Made by a program: the position numbers and the translations under genes
Notes under the pieces: generated by a model
The model's input: only the letters and a program-made list of their open reading frames with translations
The model's database searches: none
What the model was told of the DNA's origin: nothing
In this document: in pieces, positions 55,849-63,883 of the stretch
Layout of the letters: each line of letters begins with the position of its first letter
Numbering within the stretch: the stretch's first letter is position 1
Source of the DNA: a virus
Virus record (IMG/VR): IMGVR_UViG_3300044675_001894
Location: 1 to 64,000 of that record
Length of the DNA: 64,000 bases
Direction: 5' to 3' (one strand)

Positions 55849-56283
55849 TTAAAACTCTTCCGTTGGAACTTCATCGTGGATGCGCTTGTCACGAATCGGA
55901 CGAATGGTGTTTTCAATAGCGGTGTATATCGCTGTACTCATGCGTTCTACTTGCTCATTCATCTTTTCAATCTGTCCGAGAAGGGCAACAACCTCACCTG
56001 ACAGGCGTTTGTTTTCTACAGCCAATTGAAGGATATTGTCCCAGTTGTCTAGCAAAATCTCTGCCATGGACAACTCAGCCTGAGCCGAGAACTCTTCCAA
56101 TGTAGGTGTTGTTTCTTGCTTTACAATCTGTGGAATCATGCTGAGGGCGTACGACATACGCTTGCGCTCACGTTCTAGTTCCTGTGCCATCGTCCAATGG
56201 TTCGGTTCACTAGGGTTATAGATGTAGCGTGGGTCTTTTTTTGACATCCACTCATTGTAATAGTCGTGGTTGTTGTGCATCAT
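55849..56283 (-). CDS. Unknown coiled-coil protein (144 aa)
   Basis: This 144-aa protein starts MMHNNHDYYNEWMSKKDPRY (ATGA overlap with the preceding gene). The second half is a heptad-patterned helix (ILQLAVENKRLSGEVVALLG, QIEKMNEQVERMSTA). It stops directly before the WhiB start, so WhiB translation may be coupled. No family is recognised. Confidence 0.7.
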   Translation of the reverse strand: MMHNNHDYYNEWMSKKDPRYIYNPSEPNHWTMAQELERERKRMSYALSMIPQIVKQETTPTLEEFSAQAELSMAEILLDNWDNILQLAVENKRLSGEVVALLGQIEKMNEQVERMSTAIYTAIENTIRPIRDKRIHDEVPTEEF

Positions 56284-56597
56284 TGAAGACCCTCTTCCTG
56301 CACTTCGCAATCCCAACCGCAGGCTCCGTAACCAATAGCGTCAGTCCAGTGGTCACGCTTTTCAGGAGTCCACGAGAGTCGGGCGATCTTAAGAAGCATC
56401 ATCATTACAGCAACGTCATGTGGTTTGATCTGCACTTCTTGACGGCGGTCAATGATGCGCCGAAGGTAAGTGCTCCACAAGTCCCCTGTGGTGGCAAAGT
56501 CATCAATTGGATCGCCGTAATCGGCGTCTCGGACACCATTTACTAGGTGATCGGCTTCCGCCAAGATGTTGGTACGGTTGGTGGGATTACTAGTCAT
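56280..56597 (-). CDS. DUF6378 protein (MazG-like helical family)
   Basis: This 105-aa protein starts at MTSNPTNRTNILAEADHLVN; the start was chosen because GAGGTG lies close upstream. It has RDADYGDPIDDF, LWSTYLRRII, DVAVMMMLLKIARLSWTPEK and HWTDAIGYGACG. This is the DUF6378 pattern of phages, which resembles all-alpha NTP pyrophosphatases (MazG-like). A nucleotide-pool role is an inference. Confidence 0.8.
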   Translation of the reverse strand: MTSNPTNRTNILAEADHLVNGVRDADYGDPIDDFATTGDLWSTYLRRIIDRRQEVQIKPHDVAVMMMLLKIARLSWTPEKRDHWTDAIGYGACGWDCEVQEEGLQ

Positions 56598-56650
56598 GGT
56601 GCACCTCGCTGTTGGGTTGCGGGAATTATAGAGGTGCGTGAGCGGTTCTG

Positions 56651-58087
56651 TCAATTATCTTCGGATAGATCCAAGATATCTGAGTACATGGAATTGGTCG
56701 CATTTGGTCCCATTCCGCCACCTTCTAGCATGCGATTGGATTCTCCAGCCTTGGCTCCAAATAATCTAGATAAAACTCCGCTGGATCCTCGTGCTTCCAT
56801 CTCTAAACGGATGGTGTCACGGGTGTCTGAGATGTTCTTGAAACGGTCAATCAAGTTGAACAAGCGATCCATTTCGTTGGACAACGCTGGGTCAAGACCT
56901 TGACCTTCTAGTTCTTCAGCAAAGCGAGCGAACATCACACGACCTACTTGCATCTCTAACAGGGCACGCATCGCCGCCTGTAATTGATCCTTTGTGCGTA
57001 TCTCAATCGGCAAGTTAAATGCGCATTCTGTGTTTTCTTTAAATGAAGGACATCTACTGCTCAAATAGCAATTATTGCATTGGCGTAAAGGGTTCGCATT
57101 GTAACGAATTACGTTCACTTTTTCAGGGTCAATTTCTATTGATTCCCCTTGATTATCAACGGTTTGTGAGCCAAAGGAGGTGATCGTTTCCATACCCATT
57201 ACTGGTAGCAATACACGGTCACTCTCGTGCCGCTTGTTTGGTACGTTGATAGCAATAGATGACCCCCCTGAAACCGCTAAAGTGGGGGTATGTGGTTTAG
57301 GGTCAATAGCAATTATTGACCCATCTTCAGTACTACTGATCTCTTGCTCGTCATCGTCATTCATAGGGTCATAGCCCCCAAAAGTATGGGTCTCCCACTG
57401 GCGCCATGAAGCGATAGCGAGGGTACCGATTGCGGATACGTTGTCATCCATTACAGCATCAAAGTCAATACCGAGTCGGATGATGTCCGCTCGGTGCTTC
57501 TTTCGTGAAGACTCTTTCTGTTGTGCTGGGTATCGGCGCAAGCCGTGACCGTCCCACACCTGTGTCTCGCCGTAACGGATAGCGCTCGTCCATGATCCCA
57601 CGATTACGGTGTCCCATGGGATGCGCTCAATCAGATCGGGCTTAGATGTAATGCCGACTAACTTGGCACTCCAGCGCTGTTGTATGGACGCTATGCGCCC
57701 CACATTGCGTCCTGTGACCGCCTTGTCGCTGATCGCAGCACGACCGTACTTCTGGCACAGCCATGTCAGGCGCTCCAGATCTTGCTCGTCATTCCATAGC
57801 GGGTAGTACTTATCACCCAGCCATGTCCCGTCATACTCAGGACGCCCAATCACAATATGTATATTATCTGCGTGATCCCGTACGAACTGATCAAATCGGC
57901 TTGTGTCCTCATCGTTCTCGGATGTGTACACAATGACCTCGCCACCTCCGAAGAGCACGCTGAGGTCTAGTTCTTTCTTCTTGGGGATCGGAAAGTGGGT
58001 CAGGTTGATGGCATGACGCTCTACCCCAGCGTCAATGAGCATCTTCCGATACGTCCCCTTTTCCGCTCCGCCAAAGAAGACTTTCAT
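56651..58087 (-). CDS. Conserved phage protein with Cys cluster (478 aa)
   Basis: This 478-aa protein has an N-terminal alpha/beta domain with KVFFGGAEKGTYRKMLIDAG, and further on DTVIVGSWTSAIRYGETQVW and HRADIIRLGIDFDAVMDDN. A linker follows, then RQCNNCYLSSRCPSFKENTE followed by CAFN (about 340-363), four Cys that could hold an Fe-S cluster or zinc. The C-terminal 100 residues are helical. I know this type from actinophages but not its function; a DNA- or base-modifying enzyme is possible. It is the largest gene in this region. Confidence 0.74.
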   Translation of the reverse strand: MKVFFGGAEKGTYRKMLIDAGVERHAINLTHFPIPKKKELDLSVLFGGGEVIVYTSENDEDTSRFDQFVRDHADNIHIVIGRPEYDGTWLGDKYYPLWNDEQDLERLTWLCQKYGRAAISDKAVTGRNVGRIASIQQRWSAKLVGITSKPDLIERIPWDTVIVGSWTSAIRYGETQVWDGHGLRRYPAQQKESSRKKHRADIIRLGIDFDAVMDDNVSAIGTLAIASWRQWETHTFGGYDPMNDDDEQEISSTEDGSIIAIDPKPHTPTLAVSGGSSIAINVPNKRHESDRVLLPVMGMETITSFGSQTVDNQGESIEIDPEKVNVIRYNANPLRQCNNCYLSSRCPSFKENTECAFNLPIEIRTKDQLQAAMRALLEMQVGRVMFARFAEELEGQGLDPALSNEMDRLFNLIDRFKNISDTRDTIRLEMEARGSSGVLSRLFGAKAGESNRMLEGGGMGPNATNSMYSDILDLSEDN

Positions 58088-58338
58088 TCGTTTGAAGGAA
58101 GTTCTTCCCAGCCAGCCTTACGCCATACTGACGGGCTGTGGTTCTGCTCTACGAGCATCGCTTCAAGATCATCTACATAAAGACGCAAGATGTGAATGCA
58201 AGGGTCATCGCCCTCGTCCCATGCGCTGTCTTCGTCCTCGGTGGATGGTAACCCGTCATGTGTTGAACACACAGGAGGACCGACCCACTTATTCTCTAAT
58301 CCCATTTTAAGCCATGAGTCAAAATCCAATTTAGACAT
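58084..58338 (-). CDS. Small conserved actinophage protein
   Basis: This 84-aa protein starts MSKLDFDSWLKMGLENKWVG, followed by PPVCSTHDGLPSTEDEDSAW, DPCIHILRLYVDD and NHSPSVWRKAGW. This layout is a widespread actinophage hypothetical family, often near packaging or replication genes. The Cys/His pairs (VCSTHD and DPCIH) could bind metal. It overlaps neighbours by 4-8 bases. Confidence 0.78.
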   Translation of the reverse strand: MSKLDFDSWLKMGLENKWVGPPVCSTHDGLPSTEDEDSAWDEGDDPCIHILRLYVDDLEAMLVEQNHSPSVWRKAGWEELPSNE

Positions 58339-58813
58339 CGCCCCAATTCCTTTCCGCTCTTGCAAGAGCCTGCTTCTCGGTTTCTTCTACAATATCGCCC
58401 CACTCTTTCTTAAAGCGGGACTCAGACCATTCAGGTCTAACGGTGTGTGGCACCGTCATTAGCAGTGTAGGGATTCCGTTATGGGCTACACGGGCTATGA
58501 CATTCGGGTCAACGTCAATGTACCAGTTGATGCGTCCATAAACAGCATGCAGATTACTAATTCTTGCGACCTTGGCTTCAACAGTGTTTTCAGGAATAAA
58601 ATCAACCGTTGATGCTTTAAAGTTTTCACGCTTCAACCAACTAAGCAAACCCTCTTGGTTTTCTACACCATGAGCAAACACCACCATTCGTCCGCTGTAT
58701 GCGGGGAACAGTGTGTTCCATAGTTTCCGACCCTCAGGTGTTGGTTGTCTTGCTCCGACATCATCACTTACTGGGCTAGGTACCGAAAGGACATCTAGCG
58801 ACAGGATAATCAT
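58331..58813 (-). CDS. HAD-like phage protein, possibly degenerate
   Basis: This 160-aa protein starts MIILSLDVLSVPSP and has MVVFAHGVENQEGLLSWLKR, NWYIDVDPNVIARVAHNGIP then TLLMTVPHT. The layout (N-terminal Asp strand, a later YIDVDP strand, then GIPTLLM) resembles small HAD-fold phosphatases of phages, but the usual DxD is incomplete (DVL). It may have lost activity. It overlaps the downstream gene. Confidence 0.68.
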   Translation of the reverse strand: MIILSLDVLSVPSPVSDDVGARQPTPEGRKLWNTLFPAYSGRMVVFAHGVENQEGLLSWLKRENFKASTVDFIPENTVEAKVARISNLHAVYGRINWYIDVDPNVIARVAHNGIPTLLMTVPHTVRPEWSESRFKKEWGDIVEETEKQALARAERNWGDV

Positions 58814-59277
58814 CAGTCGTAAAGACCCAACTCAATTCGTTGACGGTGCGTGTAGTACTCGGCGGCTGGGCAGTACATGCAGAGATACTGGCGTTTATCT
58901 TTAGGAACACCAACCTTGCGACCGACTGTCTTGTCGTCCGCACACCAGTCAAGACAACCTTGCTTAGGTCGGTTGTGTCGGTTAAAGCACTTGAGTGCAT
59001 CTACCTTTAACTCGTCACGAGTGTCACGGATGTAGACGTCATTCTTTTCTAGTTCACCCTTGACGGCTGTCTCGGTGTCTAGTTTCTTGGCGGTCTCTTC
59101 ATCTGTGCGGAAGATGATGGCGTTACAGTCTTGTGGGTTTGGCACCTGTGCGTTGTGGCGATCGCAGAGTTCACGCAACTCTTGGTCGTACTCTGCTGGT
59201 CCGTCATACGGCTTCATCTTGTACATAACGCCGTGTGTTTTGCATACCAAAAGACGGTGTGCTTGATCATTAGCCAT
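58813..59277 (-). CDS. Cys/His-rich protein, probable zinc or Fe-S binder
   Basis: This 154-aa protein has many Cys and His residues: LLVCKTHGVMYK, LRELCDRHNAQV, DCNAIIFRTDEE, LKCFNRHNRPKQGCLDWCAD and YLCMYCPAAEYY. The last cluster is reminiscent of Fe-S-binding CPAA motifs. It is a recurrent actinophage type of unknown role. TAGGAG lies close before the start, with a hairpin (59291-59307) just upstream. Confidence 0.74.
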   Translation of the reverse strand: MANDQAHRLLVCKTHGVMYKMKPYDGPAEYDQELRELCDRHNAQVPNPQDCNAIIFRTDEETAKKLDTETAVKGELEKNDVYIRDTRDELKVDALKCFNRHNRPKQGCLDWCADDKTVGRKVGVPKDKRQYLCMYCPAAEYYTHRQRIELGLYD

Positions 59278-59290
59278 GTTGTGCTCCTAA

Positions 59291-59307
59291 CTTCGGTCTA
59301 GCCGAAG
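59291..59307 (-). terminator. Small hairpin upstream of the Cys/His-rich gene
   Basis: CTTCGG (59291-59296) pairs with CCGAAG (59302-59307) around a 5-base loop. It lies between the stop of the 61-aa gene and the ribosome-binding site of the next. No T-run follows, so it may be a weak terminator or a processing site. Confidence 0.4.
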
Positions 59308-59318
59308 CCTACTATAAA

Positions 59319-59504
59319 TTATTCCGTGTCTGTTCTGCCGTACAAAGGTTGCATAGTCAACAAGCCATCATTGCATGATTTACACAAATGGGCTGTGAGA
59401 TGTTCAGGGCTTTCCTGCTCTGTATCGCAATGAACGCAGGTGCGCTTATAGTCCTTCTTATTGACCGAAGGGTTACCTCTAAACGCCCGATAGTCGGGAC
59501 GCAT
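59319..59504 (-). CDS. Small zinc-ribbon protein (61 aa)
   Basis: This 61-aa protein has TCVHCDTEQESPEHLTAHLC followed by KSC, a CxxC...CxxC zinc ribbon with extra His. It is a Cys-rich small protein next to the Cys/His-rich 154-aa gene. Function is unknown. Confidence 0.72.
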   Translation of the reverse strand: MRPDYRAFRGNPSVNKKDYKRTCVHCDTEQESPEHLTAHLCKSCNDGLLTMQPLYGRTDTE

Positions 59505-59505
59505 G

Positions 59506-59709
59506 TTATTGGTGCAGGTGTGCTTCGGGAGCGTTAGCCAAAGGGGTGCGCTCTACTATGCCGTATTGTGCTTGGAGTTCCATAGCACGCACTGAAGCGT
59601 CAGTTGGATCAAGGTCACCACCACGGTCTGGTGTGGTGCTCTTAAACTTACCGTCCTTGGCACCAAGGCGAAGGTCGTTGTTCATTGAGCGGGTTTCGTT
59701 TACAGCCAT
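59506..59709 (-). CDS. Unknown small protein (67 aa)
   Basis: This 67-aa protein (MAVNETRSMNNDLRLGAKDG at the start) is polar, with DPTDASVRAMELQAQYGIVE as the only helix. It is one of a run of low-complexity small genes up to 63.2 kb. No family is recognised. Confidence 0.65.
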   Translation of the reverse strand: MAVNETRSMNNDLRLGAKDGKFKSTTPDRGGDLDPTDASVRAMELQAQYGIVERTPLANAPEAHLHQ

Positions 59710-59722
59710 AGTATTAATCCTA

Positions 59723-60391
59723 TCACGGTTTCTGGGTATTTAGAGATTCACGTATTTTGTTAATAGCGTCAGCGCCCATAGACCTACGTTGTGAGCGGGT
59801 CTTTGCTGGTGTTTTAGCAGGTGCAGTACGCTGTGCTTTCATCTGAGCCACTCCAGCAACAGCACTTTGTTGCAGTGGGGTCAATGGTGGGCGAGCAGGG
59901 GGAGGAGTTCCTGGTGCTGGGAACGCTTGGTTCTGCGATGGAGTTCCGAATGGTTGTACTCCTGGCGCTGGTGGTGGCATTGCTTTACTAGGCAATGCTG
60001 GTGCAGGGGACTTTTGAAAAGCGGCTTGATATTGTGCTCGGTTAGCAAGTCCTACATACTGACTATAAAAGTTCTGACCAGCCTGCTGACTCTGTTGAGC
60101 CTGTTGGGCTTGTGCTTGACGGTTCAGGTTTCGGTTAACAAGCCCTTGTCCAATTGCATTAACAGCATCGGCAGTAGCGCCTGGTTTGGTGCGGGTGTCA
60201 CGGATTTCTCCGCCACGCCACGCCTGCTGTACGCCAGCATTTGGGGCTTGGTACTTATTTTGCTGAGTGCGATTACCCTGCTTAAACTCACCCTGCATCC
60301 ATGATGGTGTGCGGTTTAAGTAACTCGCATTCATTGACTGCCAGCGAGAGGTGCTTAAGTTACCAATGTAGTCACTGTCATTGTCAGCCAT
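59723..60391 (-). CDS. Gln/Pro/Ala-rich protein (222 aa)
   Basis: This 222-aa protein has a Gln/Ala block (QAQAQQAQQSQQAGQNFYSQ) around residue 100 and a long Pro/Ala part, ending with the basic TRSQRRSMGADAINKIRESL. It is probably disordered and perhaps a virion-internal or structural protein. No family is recognised. Confidence 0.66.
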   Translation of the reverse strand: MADNDSDYIGNLSTSRWQSMNASYLNRTPSWMQGEFKQGNRTQQNKYQAPNAGVQQAWRGGEIRDTRTKPGATADAVNAIGQGLVNRNLNRQAQAQQAQQSQQAGQNFYSQYVGLANRAQYQAAFQKSPAPALPSKAMPPPAPGVQPFGTPSQNQAFPAPGTPPPARPPLTPLQQSAVAGVAQMKAQRTAPAKTPAKTRSQRRSMGADAINKIRESLNTQKP

Positions 60392-60393
60392 AG

Positions 60394-60711
60394 TTACATC
60401 CCCAAACTTTGCATTGAATAGCGACTAGAACCTGAGAAGTTGTCTTCCATGAATGTACCATCACGGAACATTACAGGAGCGCCAGAAACCCATGAACGAT
60501 TTGAAGCCGCATAACGGTCAATGTTCAGTACATCCATGATGCCCATTGTCTGTTTCTCAAAGCCACGGTTTTGTGGGAACACTTGCTGTGGGTAGACAGG
60601 GCGAATCTTGCGAATGGTGTCTGGATCAGATATGGCGTTCTGCAATGCCATATCAACGAGCATCTCGGTGTGAGACTGCCACGGGCGTGAAGGTGGGACT
60701 TGTTGAGCCAT
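60394..60711 (-). CDS. Unknown protein (105 aa)
   Basis: This 105-aa protein has MLVDMALQNAISDPDTIRKI then RPVYPQQVFPQNRG, and SSRYSMQSLGM at the end. It begins 3 bases after the preceding stop. It may be a structural accessory protein like its neighbours; no family is recognised. Confidence 0.66.
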   Translation of the reverse strand: MAQQVPPSRPWQSHTEMLVDMALQNAISDPDTIRKIRPVYPQQVFPQNRGFEKQTMGIMDVLNIDRYAASNRSWVSGAPVMFRDGTFMEDNFSGSSRYSMQSLGM

Positions 60712-60714
60712 TAG

Positions 60715-61125
60715 TTAGTTGTACCAACCGTTTTTGTACTTATCTTCACGGCTTTCACGCTCAGGTAACTTAGGACGTGGCATACCGTATGGGTTTGCAT
60801 CGTCATTACCACTCTTCTTAGGCTTGTCTTTACCAGCATCACCAGTTTTAGTCTTAGGCTTCTTTGGTGGTTGTTTGCCACCTTCGCCTGCCATGGCTTT
60901 GTAAATGTTGCGTGGGGACAAGTCAGAGATACGTGCTTCTTGACCCGTGTACTCAGGGGTGTTGGGGTCATCCAAATCTGGATTTCCTGGACTACCCATA
61001 AGGGCGTTCTTAAGGCGACTAGCGCCTTTTTGCAGACCACCAGACGCAGGATGGTTGCGCATCTTGTATGCGTTCATGTCAACAATACGTGCACCGTTGC
61101 GTGATTCGTCATTACCTTTTGCCAT
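60715..61125 (-). CDS. Lys/Pro/Gly-rich protein (136 aa)
   Basis: This 136-aa protein has MNAYKMRNHPASGGLQKGAS, ARISDLSPRNIYKAMAGEGG and a Lys/Pro-rich second half (KQPPKKPKTKTGDAGKDKPK). It is strongly basic and likely disordered. DNA or capsid binding is possible. Confidence 0.66.
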   Translation of the reverse strand: MAKGNDESRNGARIVDMNAYKMRNHPASGGLQKGASRLKNALMGSPGNPDLDDPNTPEYTGQEARISDLSPRNIYKAMAGEGGKQPPKKPKTKTGDAGKDKPKKSGNDDANPYGMPRPKLPERESREDKYKNGWYN

Positions 61126-61127
61126 GG

Positions 61128-61619
61128 TTATTTCCAGTTCGGTGCTAGGGATTTGAGTTGAGAACGGCGTTGAAGGCTGATTTCTGTAGCCTCTTCACGC
61201 TTTTGGTCTCGTGAAATACCACGAGGACCGACCTTGCCATCATTAGTAAGACGCACAGGCTCTGCACCAGTTGGCGCAAACTTCAAACCTTGTGCTTGAT
61301 ACTGAAGAGCAGTATAAAGGTTGAACTCATCGGGCCAAATGTAATCGCCCGCATTAATCCGTTCACCTTTATGCACACCACGTGAGTACTGGCGAGCATT
61401 CATTCGGCTGAGTGAGCCGAGGATCTTGTCTTGACGGCGGTTAGCCGACATGGTGCCAAGGTATCCGTCTGGATACTGGGTGTCAGCGCCTGTCTGGTAA
61501 CCAGATAGCGCTAGGTCTTTGGCGTTGCGGAATACTGGGCTAGGACCAAAGTCGGACTGCGTGCCTACACCGTTTTGCGCCGCTGGAGTCATCCATGATG
61601 TAAAAGTGTTTTTGCTCAT
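61128..61619 (-). CDS. Unknown protein (163 aa)
   Basis: This 163-aa protein contains VFRNAKDLALSGYQTGADTQ, LGSLSRMNARQYSRGVHKGE and YIWPDEFNLYTALQYQAQGL. It has more order than its neighbours and could be a minor structural protein. It overlaps the preceding small gene by ATGA. Confidence 0.68.
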   Translation of the reverse strand: MSKNTFTSWMTPAAQNGVGTQSDFGPSPVFRNAKDLALSGYQTGADTQYPDGYLGTMSANRRQDKILGSLSRMNARQYSRGVHKGERINAGDYIWPDEFNLYTALQYQAQGLKFAPTGAEPVRLTNDGKVGPRGISRDQKREEATEISLQRRSQLKSLAPNWK

Positions 61620-61783
61620 ATGCCCGTTTGACCTTGTCCGCTCGGACTGAGCAGACCACCCATTATACCTCCACCTAGAGGTGAGATTGGGCGTATTGCA
61701 TAGCGGGCACCGCCACGCTCACCAGTCATAGATGCAGGAGTCCTACCGATAGTAGGTTTGCGAGGCTTCTTCTTGGAAGCCAT
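61616..61783 (-). CDS. Very small basic protein (55 aa)
   Basis: This 55-aa frame begins MASKKKPRKPTIGRTPASMT and ends LLSPSGQGQTGI, with a Gly-rich centre. It fills the gap between two genes exactly: its stop overlaps the next start (ATGA), and its ATG is 2 bases after the previous stop. The fit argues that it is coding. Confidence 0.66.
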   Translation of the reverse strand: MASKKKPRKPTIGRTPASMTGERGGARYAIRPISPLGGGIMGGLLSPSGQGQTGI

Positions 61784-61785
61784 GG

Positions 61786-62412
61786 TCACATCTCGTTAGG
61801 TTTTTTGGCTTTAGGGTTAGGAATTGTTGCCTTCGGGTAAGTCTTGTTGGCAACTGAAGGTGCATCAATGCGCTTAGTGCGCTTGCTAGGTTTGTCATTA
61901 GGCAACAATGCCATGCGCCGTTCACGCTTTGCTTTACGGGTTGCGTTTAGTTTTTCTGAAGCCATTGCTTTAACAGTTGCATTGCGCTCTTCAACATACT
62001 TGTCTCTGCCAGCCATGTACTCATCATGAGTAGCAGGGGTGCCTACAGTTCTACCCAGTAAACGTGGATGGTTCTTTTCTAGTTGCTCAGGTGACGCTGT
62101 TTTACCTGTTGACTCAAGTCTTTCAACTGTTTGGGTATTTGGGTCACGCAAAGCAATACGGACGTTTCCTACATCACCAATGTGGCTTGTCTTGGTTGAA
62201 GTGTTGCGCTCAATTTTAATACGGTTAGTCCACTTGACTGGATACCCAGCATCGTCTGGACCCAATGTCCCTGCTTCACGGGCAGGAGTGTGGATCATAG
62301 GAACAACAGTTTCAGTAGGTTCTTCTGAAGACTTACCAGTGTTTGGTAGATCCCAAATCTTAAATGAAGACTCTGAACTTGCTCCAGATGCGAAGTGGTC
62401 TTTACGAGCCAT
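61786..62412 (-). CDS. Basic low-complexity protein (208 aa)
   Basis: This 208-aa protein has ESSFKIWDLPNTGKSSEEPT, TLGPDDAGYPVKWTNRIKIE and VRIALRDPNTQTVERLESTG, then a basic C-terminal third (KAKRERRMALLPNDKPSKRT). It may bind nucleic acid. No family is recognised. Confidence 0.68.
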   Translation of the reverse strand: MARKDHFASGASSESSFKIWDLPNTGKSSEEPTETVVPMIHTPAREAGTLGPDDAGYPVKWTNRIKIERNTSTKTSHIGDVGNVRIALRDPNTQTVERLESTGKTASPEQLEKNHPRLLGRTVGTPATHDEYMAGRDKYVEERNATVKAMASEKLNATRKAKRERRMALLPNDKPSKRTKRIDAPSVANKTYPKATIPNPKAKKPNEM

Positions 62413-62663
62413 TAACGACCAGATACATCGTATGGTTTGGCGTAACCGTTCTTCATGCCCCAGTCTTTATCCATCTGTGATAAGCGTGCATCAACTTGCG
62501 GAGTTGTCATTGCTGGCTTACCACCTGATCCCAGTTTTCCTTGGGCATCAAGTTGCTTAGGAGAGCCAGTTGGGCGAGTTGTTACCCATGATGGTGGTTG
62601 TGGTGGAGCGCTACGCATACCACGATGTGGTTCGTTATTTGAAATACGGCTGTGGATGCTCAT
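62412..62663 (-). CDS. Unknown small protein (83 aa)
   Basis: This 83-aa protein starts MSIHSRISNNEPHRGMRSAP and continues PTGSPKQLDAQGKLGSG. It is Pro/Ser/Gly-rich. It overlaps the next gene by one base. No family is recognised. Confidence 0.62.
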   Translation of the reverse strand: MSIHSRISNNEPHRGMRSAPPQPPSWVTTRPTGSPKQLDAQGKLGSGGKPAMTTPQVDARLSQMDKDWGMKNGYAKPYDVSGR

Positions 62664-62668
62664 GGCTG

Positions 62669-62959
62669 TTAGTAACCTGCTTCTTTCAACCAACTATCAT
62701 CTTCTTTAGCGGTTGCTTGAGGTTCAGCCGCTTTTGCACGGATTCCGTCACCCCACACATCTCGCTTCATGTTTCCAACCTCATCTTGTTCGTAAGCCCT
62801 GTTTTGAGGAGCCAGAGGTTTTCCGTTTTTGCCATAACCACCAGATGAAAATACGTTTTGTGCACCTGGAACGTACGCTTGACCTGGTTGGGTGAACTGT
62901 TTCTTCTTTGCTGGGTACTCAGGGTACGAACCACCACGAATCTTGCTAAAAATGCCCAT
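62669..62959 (-). CDS. Unknown small protein (96 aa)
   Basis: This 96-aa protein starts MGIFSKIRGGSYPEYPAKKK and has QAYVPGAQNVFSSGGYGKNG. It is rich in Gly, Lys and Tyr and likely disordered. No family is recognised. Confidence 0.62.
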   Translation of the reverse strand: MGIFSKIRGGSYPEYPAKKKQFTQPGQAYVPGAQNVFSSGGYGKNGKPLAPQNRAYEQDEVGNMKRDVWGDGIRAKAAEPQATAKEDDSWLKEAGY

Positions 62960-62961
62960 AG

Positions 62962-63168
62962 TTAGTCTTCTACTTTCGTCAAAAAGGATTTAGAGGAATC
63001 ATAATCAGGATGCTTTTCCATACCTGCTGGCATGTCAAGGTCATCACTGTCTTGTGTTACGCCGTGAGGGTCATCCCCACGACCTGCATTGTAAGCACGA
63101 TGGTGCACCATTTTTGAACGGGCAGCGGCTGGAAGAGTGCCTCGCAATTTTGGGCTGATATCTGCCAC
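62962..63168 (-). CDS. Unknown small protein (68 aa)
   Basis: This 68-aa protein (MADISPKLRGTLPAAARSKM, VHHRAYNAGRGDDPHG) is basic at the start and acidic at the end (PDYDSSKSFLTKVED). It starts 2 bases after the SpoVS-like gene. No family is recognised. Confidence 0.64.
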   Translation of the reverse strand: MADISPKLRGTLPAAARSKMVHHRAYNAGRGDDPHGVTQDSDDLDMPAGMEKHPDYDSSKSFLTKVED

Positions 63169-63170
63169 GA

Positions 63171-63461
63171 CTACCTCACAATTGGTTTGAAGGAGATAGC
63201 CGAAATGGATTCTCCGTTATCACCAATAATATCATCAAACCCAATAATGTAAGTAAGATCCACACCACGTGGGGCAACAAAGCCTCTGGCAATTGCGGCG
63301 GCTTTTGCGGCTTGGTTGACTGCGCTTGCACCAATCGCTCGCATCTTTGGCGCTTGCCCTGCGTTCACTGCACGAGCAAGAATGGATCCAACGCTCTGTG
63401 GGTTGCTGGAACCCGAGACTTTGAGGACGTCTTCAATTGGGGAATTAAGTTCTTGTGACAT
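63171..63461 (-). CDS. SpoVS-like protein (Alba-like fold)
   Basis: This 96-aa protein matches SpoVS almost along its length: VLKVSGSSNPQSVGSILARA, MRAIGASAVNQAAKAAAIAR and GFVAPRGVDLTYIIGFDDI. The AIGA.A.NQA.KA.AIARG core (about residues 41-59) is the signature. SpoVS in spore-formers has an Alba-like fold and may bind nucleic acid. A SpoVS in a phage outside spore-forming hosts suggests a nucleoid or DNA-related role. Alignment is by eye but strong. Confidence 0.86.
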   Translation of the reverse strand: MSQELNSPIEDVLKVSGSSNPQSVGSILARAVNAGQAPKMRAIGASAVNQAAKAAAIARGFVAPRGVDLTYIIGFDDIIGDNGESISAISFKPIVR

Positions 63462-63505
63462 GTTTGTACTCCTAATAGAACAATGAATTAAATTGTTCCC
63501 AAAGT

Positions 63506-63871
63506 TTAGAAGTACTCTGCCTCTTTCAAGAGTTCTATCAGGTCATCTAGCCTCATCACAGCGTACGACTCACCCAACGCTTTTTCCCCTTTACCTTTCC
63601 TCTTCACTACCAACGCAGGAACGCCGTCACCTAGACGATCCGCCTGCTCTACAGTGTCATTGAGCCAACCACTGATGTTAAATGACTTGTCGTTCTTGCA
63701 CTGGATCGCAACCTCACGTTCGGTAACACGGCGCACAATGCCATTGATGTCACCTGTGTCCATGGCTCCAGCAAGGGCTGTTCTGCGGGCATTACGAAAC
63801 CCTGCACCGATCAAGTAGTCCTTGACCAAAGTCTCAAAGGCTGTTCCTTTGGCTTTGTGTTTGTTACCCAT
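63506..63871 (-). CDS. PD-(D/E)XK nuclease, Holliday junction resolvase-like
   Basis: This 121-aa protein has KGTAFETLVKDYLIGAGFRN (Glu13), AMDTGDINGI (Asp41) and VAIQCKNDKSF (Gln57, Lys59). The order E...GD...QxK is that of Hjc-like and related PD-(D/E)XK nucleases. It probably resolves junctions before packaging. The ribosome-binding site AAGGAG is 7 bases before ATG. Confidence 0.8.
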   Translation of the reverse strand: MGNKHKAKGTAFETLVKDYLIGAGFRNARRTALAGAMDTGDINGIVRRVTEREVAIQCKNDKSFNISGWLNDTVEQADRLGDGVPALVVKRKGKGEKALGESYAVMRLDDLIELLKEAEYF

Positions 63872-63883
63872 TACTTAACTCCT

